NCBI GenBank assembly: GCA_051746985.1
Contig: JBNJFP010000001.1
Coordinates: 62,001 to 126,000, forward strand
DNA: 64,000 bases
Direction: 5' to 3'
From: Fodinibius sp051746985
Lineage (GTDB): Bacteria > Bacteroidota > Rhodothermia > Balneolales > Balneolaceae
The number at the start of each line of letters is the position of its first letter. Within the stretch, counting starts at the first letter, position 1. The position numbers and the translations under genes were made by a program. Below the pieces are notes generated by a model. The model did not search any database, was not told the DNA's origin, and saw only the letters and a list, made by a program, of their open reading frames with translations. Shown piece by piece: positions 1-7,191 of the stretch.

Positions 1-506
1 GTAAGAATTAACTCATCGCGCTTTTCCAGGCTCTGTCGGTATTCAGATAACATAGTTGATAATTCCCGCTCACTTTGCGTAGATTTTTGAATAGCTGATT
101 TTAACGAGTCGGCCTGATCGTTGAGTTCCCCGATGTTTTCCTCGTATGAAGCAACCTGAGATTCCAAATCGTCAAGTTTTTTATTCTGTTTATTTATCGT
201 CTCAACACGATCTAATGTGCGAATCGAAGCTTTTTTAAGTTCTCCGATTTGACCTTCATACGAATCAGGATATAACGCATTGTCAAGCAGCTCTTCGTGC
301 TCACCGTAAGTTTGGTCAAACTCCTTTATTTCCTCAATGAGATATTCTGCACTATCAGGTTCAGTAATATCCTCTAATTGCTGCTGAAAATTGCTGTACC
401 GCTCTTTAAATTTTTGCTGAATTTCATAATCCGATTGTGATTGTGCATATGTAACGGTTGAAAACAACCCAATCAGAAGTGTCAATAAAACTTTGTGCAA
501 ATTCAT
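1..506 (-). CDS. Exported coiled-coil protein, C-terminus outside the window
   Basis: Reading leftward from an ATG at 506, an open frame runs to base 1 without a stop, about 168 codons. The first 21 residues form a Sec signal peptide (MNLHKVLL..., hydrophobic core, then Thr-Tyr-Ala-Gln). The rest is strongly charged and rich in Glu, Lys, Gln, Leu and Ser, with heptad-like stretches that suggest a long coiled coil. A strong Shine-Dalgarno (AGGGAGGT) lies within the last codons of the preceding lipoprotein gene, whose stop is 3 bases before this ATG, so the two are probably translationally coupled. I do not recognise the family; a periplasmic or surface-tethered helical protein is the safest description. 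Confidence 0.7.
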   Translation of the reverse strand, partial: MNLHKVLLTLLIGLFSTVTYAQSQSDYEIQQKFKERYSNFQQQLEDITEPDSAEYLIEEIKEFDQTYGEHEELLDNALYPDSYEGQIGELKKASIRTLDRVETINKQNKKLDDLESQVASYEENIGELNDQADSLKSAIQKSTQSERELSTMLSEYRQSLEKRDELIL

Positions 507-508
507 AG

Positions 509-1006
509 TTATTTTACCTCCCTGTCGGCCATTTGCGATTCCTCCTTTTCAATACTTTCGGCATTCACTTTCCATACCTCTTCGGTAGCTTGGTTAATCA
601 ATTGTATATGTGTCATTCGCTGATTGAATGCCGGCTGTTTTACTCCCTCTTCCGTAATTTTCATCTTCTTTTTCAGTTTTAGCTTACCTTCTTTAGGTTC
701 CATTACATATACATGCTTATAGTCGGGTGCAGTTAAATAATAATACCCTTCATGCCCACGGATATACCGCACCTTTTTTGTTGTCACAGATGAAGTATCA
801 CTGGTTTCAGCAAATTGTATGGGTTTAATATTGAACTTTAAGCCATATTTTTGATCATTAACAACGCCATCCTCGTCGGGTTCCAGAACCGACTCAATAG
901 ATTGCGCATAGTCAACCTCACTGATAACCATGGATTGTTTACAACCCACCAATAAAATGGCAGCAACCAGTGATATCATTACCATCGATTTTAAATAAGA
1001 TTTCAT
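509..1006 (-). CDS. Hypothetical lipoprotein, 165 aa
   Basis: The N-terminus (MKSYLKSMVMISLVAAILLVGCKQS) is a type II signal peptide with lipobox LVGC, giving Cys22 as the lipidated residue. The mature part contains a short Gly/Tyr-rich segment (GHEGYYYLTAPDYKHVYVMEP), basic stretches (KLKLKKKMK) and a charged Glu/Lys tail. No catalytic motif is visible. It is the first gene of a leftward pair with the coiled-coil protein that starts 3 bases after its stop, so the two may form a complex at the envelope. The family is not recognised. Confidence 0.7.
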   Translation of the reverse strand: MKSYLKSMVMISLVAAILLVGCKQSMVISEVDYAQSIESVLEPDEDGVVNDQKYGLKFNIKPIQFAETSDTSSVTTKKVRYIRGHEGYYYLTAPDYKHVYVMEPKEGKLKLKKKMKITEEGVKQPAFNQRMTHIQLINQATEEVWKVNAESIEKEESQMADREVK

Positions 1007-1186
1007 GATACCGTTTTCTATTTATAATTATACTATTATAATGCTATGCAACTACTTATAGCCGGTATGATGAGCAAATGTTCCTGCTTTATGGATTAAG
1101 AATGGCTATATGCTCAATAGAAAGTCGGTAATTCATTTGATTAGGTAATCATTTCACCCCAAACAGGGAAAAAGTAAAGAAAGCAT

Positions 1187-1729
1187 TTACAGTGATATCA
1201 GAATGTCTTTAGGTAGATGGCCGGGAAGCGCATCACATCCATGCAACGCTTCAAGCTCAATAATAAATGAATAACCGACGACCTGTCCCCCAAGTTTCTG
1301 TACAAGCTCTGTAGCGGCTTTAGCGGATCCGCCGGTGGCAATTAAATCATCATGAATCAGAATCCTATCTCCTTCAGAAAACGCATCTTTGTGCATCTCG
1401 ATCGTATCTTCGCCGTATTCAAGTGCATAAGTGGCAGAAACGGTATCCGCGGGAAGTTTACCGGGCTTACGGATGGGAATAAAACCGGCATGCAGATCCT
1501 GCGCCAAATTGGTCCCGAAAAGAAATCCTCGGGATTCAAGTCCTACTACATAATCAATATTTTCGTGGCGAAAGGGACGCGCTAAAACCTGAGAGGTCAG
1601 CTCAAGGGTATCCGTATTTTGAAGTAACGGGGTAATATCTTTGAACTGTATTCCCTGTTTGGGAAAATCCGGAATATTGCGGATTTTTTCTTTTAATAGT
1701 TTGATTATTTGTTGTTTAACACCATCCAT
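1187..1729 (-). CDS. apt: Adenine phosphoribosyltransferase
   Basis: Converts adenine and PRPP to AMP in purine salvage in the cytoplasm. The PRPP-binding motif ILIHDDLIATGGSA is present around residues 123-136, and the N-terminal IPDFPKQGIQFKDITPLL and GLESRGFLFG segments are typical of bacterial APT. I chose the ATG at 1729 (MDGVKQQ, 180 aa) because it matches the family length; the frame stays open to 1792 but the extra 21 residues have no counterpart in the family. No strong Shine-Dalgarno is seen at either start. With this start, about 70 bp separate it from the divergent tadA gene, room for both promoters. Confidence 0.93.
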   Translation of the reverse strand: MDGVKQQIIKLLKEKIRNIPDFPKQGIQFKDITPLLQNTDTLELTSQVLARPFRHENIDYVVGLESRGFLFGTNLAQDLHAGFIPIRKPGKLPADTVSATYALEYGEDTIEMHKDAFSEGDRILIHDDLIATGGSAKAATELVQKLGGQVVGYSFIIELEALHGCDALPGHLPKDILISL

Positions 1730-1798
1730 TTGCCGTATTTTCTGATTTAAATTGTCATGCTGATAATAGCTATTTGATCCCCAACCAAGCAAATTATA

Positions 1799-2296
1799 AT
1801 GACTTCAGATATTTCCGGCACTCAAAGGCATCTGAAATTCATGCGGCAGGCTTTTCTTCTGGCTGAGCAGGCCTATGAAGAAAAGGAAATTCCAGTTGGT
1901 GCTATAATTGTAAAGAACGATCATGTTATTGGTAAGGGATACAACCAGACTGAACGTTTAAAAGATCCTACTGCTCACGCTGAGATTCTAGCTATATCGG
2001 CAGCATGTAGTACGTTGGGACAAAAATACCTTCAGAATTGTACGCTATACGTCACTCTTGAACCCTGCCCTATGTGTGCTGGTGCCTTGGTATGGTCAAA
2101 GATAGATACGGTTGTCATAGGGGCATGGGATTCCAAGTCGGGAGGGTGTGGCAGTGCTTTTAATCTATGTGCAAATACCAAGCTTAATCATCAAGTTGAG
2201 GTAATTCAGGGATATATGGAACAAGATTGTGAGTGGATTCTGAAGCAATTTTTTGAGGAACGTCGCTCCGGTGGCAACGGACAAATTAGTAGTTAA
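1799..2296 (+). CDS. tadA: tRNA-specific adenosine deaminase TadA
   Basis: Cytidine-deaminase-fold enzyme that converts adenosine-34 of tRNA-Arg(ACG) to inosine. The zinc site is complete: His60-Ala-Glu62 (HAE, with Glu as proton shuttle) and PCPMC with Cys90 and Cys93. The IPVGAIIV, GKGYN and LYVTLEPC segments and the C-terminal FFEERR closely match TadA rather than guanine or cytosine deaminases. Its length of 165 aa is normal. It is divergent from apt and convergent with the integrase fragment, whose stop begins 2 bases after the tadA stop. Confidence 0.92.
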   Translation: MTSDISGTQRHLKFMRQAFLLAEQAYEEKEIPVGAIIVKNDHVIGKGYNQTERLKDPTAHAEILAISAACSTLGQKYLQNCTLYVTLEPCPMCAGALVWSKIDTVVIGAWDSKSGGCGSAFNLCANTKLNHQVEVIQGYMEQDCEWILKQFFEERRSGGNGQISS

Positions 2297-2297
2297 T

Positions 2298-2645
2298 TTA
2301 CGAAGTTGTTATTCGCTGCTGTTTGTCCGGCCATCTGGACCGATAAAAAATTTTACCTTTCTTAACACCCGAAAGTTTTTGTAACGGTTTTTGAATCACA
2401 TATCGATACAAAAAATGCAGCGCGGATCGCGCCTCACTTTGAATGGAGTTAGATACTTGTCGGTTAATCACCAAGTGGTTTAAGAACGATACAACCTCTT
2501 GTTCGCCCATACTTTTGGGATGTTCTAAATCGTGATAATAGATAAATCGAGTTATCCAACCGATATATGTTTGCTCGGTCTGATAACTTAGATTTCTTCT
2601 GCGAATTTCGGTCCGAATTTTACTTATCAATACTGACTTTGCCAT
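2298..2645 (-). CDS. Integron-integrase-like N-terminal SAM-like domain, no catalytic domain
   Basis: A 115-residue protein that resembles only the core-binding domain of tyrosine recombinases (Phage_int_SAM_4 type). Motifs such as RTEIRRRNLSYQTEQTY, WITRFIYYH, MGEQEVVSFLNHL and ALHFLYRYV are closest to integron integrases (IntI). The catalytic R...H-x-x-R...Y domain is missing: the ORF stops about 20 residues after the SAM-like domain, and tadA follows directly on the other strand. The ATG is preceded by a strong Shine-Dalgarno (AAAGGAGGG), so the short protein is probably translated. It could be a relic of an integron or XerC-like integrase, or a stand-alone DNA-binding protein. The truncation is seen; the function is unknown. 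Confidence 0.7.
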   Translation of the reverse strand: MAKSVLISKIRTEIRRRNLSYQTEQTYIGWITRFIYYHDLEHPKSMGEQEVVSFLNHLVINRQVSNSIQSEARSALHFLYRYVIQKPLQKLSGVKKGKIFYRSRWPDKQQRITTS

Positions 2646-2761
2646 AAGGTCTCCCTCCTTTCTTTTGTAAGTAAGACCTCAATACCAGCATAACCTTACA
2701 ATATTTAATAAAATTTTTACTGCACTTTGTTTGGTAAATCAGAAACCTTCTTTTATGAGCA

Positions 2762-2783
2762 CTCAATTTTAATTATAATTGAG
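2762..2783. repeat. AT-rich inverted repeat between divergent genes
   Basis: CTCAATT and AATTGAG face each other across 8 bases in the 259-bp space between the integrase fragment (leftward) and the PagL-like gene (rightward). It could be an operator or a small hairpin; no T-tract follows. Nothing else was recognised in this intergenic space apart from the integrase-fragment Shine-Dalgarno. Confidence 0.35.
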
Positions 2784-2904
2784 CGTAAAAAGATAGAAAT
2801 AAAAGTAAGCTTTGGGATACCTTTTTGGATTAAAAACACTCCTTCACTACTGGTAGAATATTTTTAAGTGTTTTCCATAAATATATAACGACATAAGTAT
2901 TACC

Positions 2905-3567
2905 TTGTTAACATTGAAGCATTTTACCCTAATAATAATATTTATAATCATTTCCGCAGGAGCCGCATTAAGTCAGACTGTTGACAGTACCAAAGGAACT
3001 TCTGACACCCGCTTTTCTGATCGTTTTTCTTGGGTTGAGAAAAGCGAAAATCATCTCCACGAGATGAATATAGTCGGAGGATACTCATTTACTTCCACAA
3101 AAGGGTTTTGGGGCAAAATACCGCAGGCCACGCTAAGTCTTTATGCTATTCGATATAATCACAAGTTATTTACTTATAACACTAAACATATTGTCGAATA
3201 TGTGACCGAGGCAAATATATCAGCTAACTATACCCTTTCAAATGCTGAAGGTTACCAGGCAGAGAGCTACAGTGGGTTTGGCTTCACACCGTTAGGGTTT
3301 CAACTTAATCTGAATCGCTATAATACCATCCAACCATTCTTTAAGTCTTCGGCAGGCTTTATGGTATTTAAAAAACGATTTCCTAATCAACAAGGAACCC
3401 AATTTAACTTTACGCTCGAGCTTGGGGGCGGTATTGAAATTATGCTTTTAAGGAATCTTTCCTTTACAGTCGGTTATAAATATCATCACCTGTCTAATGG
3501 ACAGTTTGGGCAGATAAACCCCGGTGTCGATTCAAACATTTTTTACTCCGGTCTCACATTCTTTTAA
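2905..3567 (+). CDS. Acyloxyacyl hydrolase / PagL-like lipid A deacylase
   Basis: Predicted outer-membrane beta-barrel that removes an acyl chain from lipid A. A Sec signal peptide is clear (hydrophobic stretch LIIIFIIISAGAA, then LSQ). The C-terminal YKYHHLSNGQFGQINPGVDSN matches the PagL/acyloxyacyl hydrolase signature, in which His and Ser of an H-x-S-N motif and a later acidic residue form the active site. The protein ends with Phe-Phe, as expected for a barrel. No ATG is available at the 5' end; TTG at 2905 is used, with TTG at 2914 as alternative, and the signal peptide supports either. It stands alone, with a hairpin just downstream. Confidence 0.75.
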   Translation: MLTLKHFTLIIIFIIISAGAALSQTVDSTKGTSDTRFSDRFSWVEKSENHLHEMNIVGGYSFTSTKGFWGKIPQATLSLYAIRYNHKLFTYNTKHIVEYVTEANISANYTLSNAEGYQAESYSGFGFTPLGFQLNLNRYNTIQPFFKSSAGFMVFKKRFPNQQGTQFNFTLELGGGIEIMLLRNLSFTVGYKYHHLSNGQFGQINPGVDSNIFYSGLTFF

Positions 3568-3577
3568 GCTTCGATCA

Positions 3578-3606
3578 GGATAAAAATTATATAACAATTT
3601 TTATCC
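3578..3606 (+). terminator. Hairpin after the PagL-like gene
   Basis: GGATAAAAATT and AATTTTTATCC form a perfect 11-bp stem with a 7-base loop, 11 bases after the stop codon. The stem is mostly A-T and no U-tract follows it, so it is a weak terminator or a 3'-end stabilising hairpin. Confidence 0.5.
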
Positions 3607-3653
3607 GTTCTCGTACATCCCATTGATCTTACAACAACCAGAATGGATTATTT

Positions 3654-4874
3654 GTGATGTCAATGACCAAAATTAGTTTCTACTGTTTCACATTTTCAGC
3701 ACTTCTTTTTTCTATCGTGTCAACAGCTCAAGCTCAGTCAGATAACCAACAGTGGAAAAATTATGATCTTGAATATCGTAAAGTGCAGGTATCCATTATA
3801 CCGGGCATTGGTACAAATGGATTTAAAACCACGGATTACGCCTCTAAATATTCATTCAATCTATTAGGTGGATATAACGGGGCTCTTCAAAATGGTTTTG
3901 AACTTGGATCATTGGTAAATGCCCATAAGTATTATGCATCGGGGGTACAATTGGCTGGGCTGGCAAATTTTTCTGGTGAAAGTACTGCCGGTGTTCAAAT
4001 TGCCGGACTTGGAAACTTTAGCGGCAAGCATCTTCAGGGGATTCAAATAGCTGGTATTAGTAACTGGGCAAATTCGAATATACAGGGATTGCAGTTTTCG
4101 GGGGTATTCAACGCATCGGGTGGTGATATGCAAGGACTATTACTCTCTGGTGGTGGAAATATTTCTACAGGTTTTATGCAAGGATTACTTTTTGGCGGAC
4201 TCTTCAACATTGCTCGAGGCAATATGCAAGGAATTATTTCTTCCGGGGGACTAAATTACTCGAAAGATTTTCAGGGGATAAGTTTAGGCTCTGTTAATGC
4301 CAGCAACCATTTTCAGGGCATCCAATTTGGGCTCGCAAATATTACTGGGGATGGCCAAGGCATACAGGCCGGGCTAATTAATTATGGAAATACGTTCGAG
4401 GGGCTTCCTATTGGCTTATTTAGTTACTATGGTGATGGCAGAAAAAACATAGATCTTTGGACTACCGAAACAGGTTTCACAAACCTAGGAATAAAGCTCG
4501 GCACCAATGATGTTTACAATATGCCTTCCATTGGGTTTAATCCATTTTTAGGTCGGGATGTATGGCAGCTTGGATGGAGTATCGGTAGCCTCCGCGAATA
4601 CTCGACCCATTTTCTATACAGGGATTTTTCTTACCACAAAGTTAATGAGAGTGGTTGGACCAATGATTTGAATTCCATATTTAAATATCGGCTGCTTTTT
4701 GGCAAAAAACTGACCAATCAAGTTAAAATTCATGGTGGCCCCTCCTTTAACATGCTGGTCTCTCGTTTAGATGAAAGCAGTGACTACCTACCCTATCGCT
4801 TATTTGATTTTGAAGCCAAAGGCCGTGATTATGTCTTTTGGATTGGGGGATCGATCGGTTTCGAATTATTCTAA
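3654..4874 (+). CDS. Secreted surface-repeat protein (LA_2272-like), 406 aa
   Basis: A signal peptide (hydrophobic ISFYCFTFSALLFSIVSTAQA, cleavage before QSD) is followed by about eight to ten tandem repeats of roughly 20 residues between about residues 95 and 255. The repeat core is G-x-Q-hydrophobic-A/S-G-L/G-x-N, for example GVQIAGLGNFSG, GIQIAGISNWA and GLQFSGVFNASG. This resembles the LA_2272-type surface repeat seen in Leptospira and Bacteroidota proteins. The C-terminal 150 residues look like beta-barrel or autotransporter-like strands ending in SIGFELF, compatible with outer-membrane insertion. Start: GTG at 3654 or the adjacent ATG at 3657. Function is unknown; surface display is inferred. 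Confidence 0.65.
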   Translation: MMSMTKISFYCFTFSALLFSIVSTAQAQSDNQQWKNYDLEYRKVQVSIIPGIGTNGFKTTDYASKYSFNLLGGYNGALQNGFELGSLVNAHKYYASGVQLAGLANFSGESTAGVQIAGLGNFSGKHLQGIQIAGISNWANSNIQGLQFSGVFNASGGDMQGLLLSGGGNISTGFMQGLLFGGLFNIARGNMQGIISSGGLNYSKDFQGISLGSVNASNHFQGIQFGLANITGDGQGIQAGLINYGNTFEGLPIGLFSYYGDGRKNIDLWTTETGFTNLGIKLGTNDVYNMPSIGFNPFLGRDVWQLGWSIGSLREYSTHFLYRDFSYHKVNESGWTNDLNSIFKYRLLFGKKLTNQVKIHGGPSFNMLVSRLDESSDYLPYRLFDFEAKGRDYVFWIGGSIGFELF

Positions 4875-4906
4875 TAATAACATCACAATATTAACGCCTT
4901 TTCATA

Positions 4907-5445
4907 ATGAAGAAAACAACAGAGGTTATACTTCACGGTGAATTTAATCCCAAAATAAAAAAGTACTTATTAGCCTATGGCGCCATACTTTCGGTTATTT
5001 CAATTGGGGTATAATCTTGCTGCCGGTTTACTTTTTAGTTGCCCCTTCCTTTATAAAGAAGTATTTCAATCGGCTTAAAGCAAATCTTACAACCCGTGTC
5101 CTTACCTTCCAAAAAGGAGTTCTCTTTCATCTAGAGCGTACCATTCCGCTGGATAAAATTCAGGATCTCACATTTAAGGAGGGTCCTCTGCTCAAATTTT
5201 TTGGGCTAAGTATCTTAAAGGTTGAAACAGCCGGCGGCAGTGGACAGGGTAACGCTGATTTAACGCTTATCGGCATTAAGGATGCCGCAGATTTTCGTAG
5301 TCGGGTGCTTGAGCAGCGCGATGAAGTTACCGATAATAAATATAGTTCTCATGGAATAGAAACCCAGGAACCCACATTAGCGGTGCTCAAAGAAATTCGG
5401 GATTCACTCAAAAGTATCGATCAGAAAATGGCGGCTGACCAGTAA
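4907..5445 (+). pseudogene. Bacterial PH-domain (YdbS/YdbT-like) membrane protein, frameshifted
   Basis: An ATG at 4907 opens a frame (MKKTTEVILHGEFNPKIKKY, then hydrophobic LLAYGAILSVISIGV) that hits TAA at 5012-5014. The rest of the protein continues in another frame: GIILLPVYFLV completes the interrupted membrane hairpin, and NLTTRVLTFQKGVLFHLERTIPLDKIQDLTF is a typical bPH2 domain, ending at 5445. The join lies at the G-run 5006-5009, and one missing base restores a single protein of about 179 aa. Either the gene is truly broken or the draft sequence has a one-base error. A start at TTG 5017 would lack the N-terminus and half the membrane segment and is unlikely. Confidence 0.75.
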
Positions 5446-5448
5446 TTC

Positions 5449-6942
5449 CTATTCTGATCCGCCTACTGTTTTCTTGGCAATTTTATCATTGTATAAGTAG
5501 AACAGTCCCATTGCTACCAGTAGCTGTACAGCAACGGTTGCCAATGAAAATGTACTTATGGGATTATACCATGCCTCCACTGAAGCACTTTGATACATCC
5601 ACCAAATCAACAGTGAAATAACCTCAATAGGCACTACATATTTGATGATAAAATCCCACCAGTTGCCAAGCGTATATTTTCGTTCACTTACATTTATAAG
5701 AGAAGATCGAAAGCGGGTCGGATCAAATTTTATGACGGCAAAAGCCATAAACGCGCCCGATACCAGCAGTCCTATGCCCCAGACCGTATCCTGATTTACA
5801 AGAACATCCGTTGAAAGAGCCGAAGGTAATCCAAATAAAAAGCCGGTAACGCAAACCCCTATTGTAGCTCGGTATCGAGATATATTCATATCTATAAGTA
5901 CCCGGCTGGCCAACTCTATCATTGATATCAGTGAACTAAATGCCGCAAATGTGAGCCCCAGAAAAAATATTATTGCCAGAAAACGACCTCCAGCCATTTC
6001 ATTGAAGAGCTGAGGCATCCAAATAAAAGTGAGTCCGGTACCTGCCGGACCAGAATCTTGCATGATATTTAGAATTTCTCCGTTGCCCATCGTGCTACCA
6101 AGGGTTCCAAAAACAGTCGCAAAAATGGTTATACCTGCCAAGAGCGAAACAATGTTATTACCAATACCCGTTTGGAATGCACTGATTGTAATATCATCCT
6201 TAGTACGCATGTAAGCACCATAGGTAAGAATAAGTCCCCAGGCAGCGCCGGTATCCCATGCATTCTGTGTTAACGCTTCGATCCATAGTGTGGGTTCGGT
6301 AAGCATTGACCAATCGGGGGTAAATAGATATTCAACCCCTTGAAAGCTATCAGGAAGCATCAAGGATCGAACCATCGCAATTACAATCACCACCAGCAAA
6401 GAGGGGATCAGGATTTTATTAATACGTTCAATAGATACAATTCCTTTAATAACAATCAACCCGCCCACACCTATCATCAGGGCGTGAAAAACCGGGGGCC
6501 AGATCGTACCCTGAAATCCATACCAAATGGCATCCGCTTCTTCCTTATCAGACGGTAATACAGAGGTTATAGAATCAATCAGGTAGTACATCGACCATCC
6601 CGCCACAACGCTGTAATAGAACATAATAGCAGTAGCAACAAAGCCAATAAATGCTCCCATCCATGCGTATTCTTTGCCCACGAGTTTAATAAACGAGCCG
6701 ATTACTCCTTTTCGACCATGTCGGCCAATGCCATATTCGGCGATAATAAGTGGAATAGAAAACAAAAACAGGCAGCTAACCCATGCAATAAGGAAGGCTC
6801 CTGCACCCTCAGCGCCACCATTTTGTGCGGCAATACGCGGAAAGCGCCAAATGTTTCCTGTTCCCACAGCAATTCCTAAAACACTTAAAATCAATCCCAA
6901 TTTTGATGAAAAGAGATCCCCACCGCCTTTTCTGTTACTCAT
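5449..6942 (-). CDS. Sodium-dependent transporter, NSS/SNF family, 497 aa
   Basis: Sodium-coupled symporter of the neurotransmitter:sodium family (LeuT fold, inner membrane). The N-terminal signature LGIAVGTGNIWRFPRIAAQNGGA is diagnostic and includes the unwound TM1 region that binds sodium and substrate. About 12 hydrophobic segments follow, including GAAWGLILTYGAYM and FSSLISMIELASRVL. The substrate is probably an amino acid but cannot be read from the sequence. The stop is 3 bases from the convergent PH-domain pseudogene. A 250-bp divergent space separates it from the DUF2723 gene. Confidence 0.9.
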   Translation of the reverse strand: MSNRKGGGDLFSSKLGLILSVLGIAVGTGNIWRFPRIAAQNGGAEGAGAFLIAWVSCLFLFSIPLIIAEYGIGRHGRKGVIGSFIKLVGKEYAWMGAFIGFVATAIMFYYSVVAGWSMYYLIDSITSVLPSDKEEADAIWYGFQGTIWPPVFHALMIGVGGLIVIKGIVSIERINKILIPSLLVVIVIAMVRSLMLPDSFQGVEYLFTPDWSMLTEPTLWIEALTQNAWDTGAAWGLILTYGAYMRTKDDITISAFQTGIGNNIVSLLAGITIFATVFGTLGSTMGNGEILNIMQDSGPAGTGLTFIWMPQLFNEMAGGRFLAIIFFLGLTFAAFSSLISMIELASRVLIDMNISRYRATIGVCVTGFLFGLPSALSTDVLVNQDTVWGIGLLVSGAFMAFAVIKFDPTRFRSSLINVSERKYTLGNWWDFIIKYVVPIEVISLLIWWMYQSASVEAWYNPISTFSLATVAVQLLVAMGLFYLYNDKIAKKTVGGSE

Positions 6943-7191
6943 AAAATTGTTTTAAATATTGTTGTATTACTTAATGTCGTGTGCGCTCTATTTTTAACGA
7001 TTTTTTTTGGAAGTGGCAACCAATGCTTTCCGTCATTACTTTTTTTAAAAAATATCAGCTTTCAATTTCCGTTAAAGAACATTGCATGCAGGTAATCAAA
7101 GGGGTAAAATCATTTTGAATCCACCACACCTATGACTATTATTGCCTGCTACATAAATCCATTTAAACAGCACTTAAAGTTTTAGGCGCGA

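Noticed and set aside
2298..2904. Integron attI/attC site near the integrase fragment
   Set aside because: No attC-like core sites (GTTRRRY pairs) or cassette array were found; only the integrase-like domain is present.
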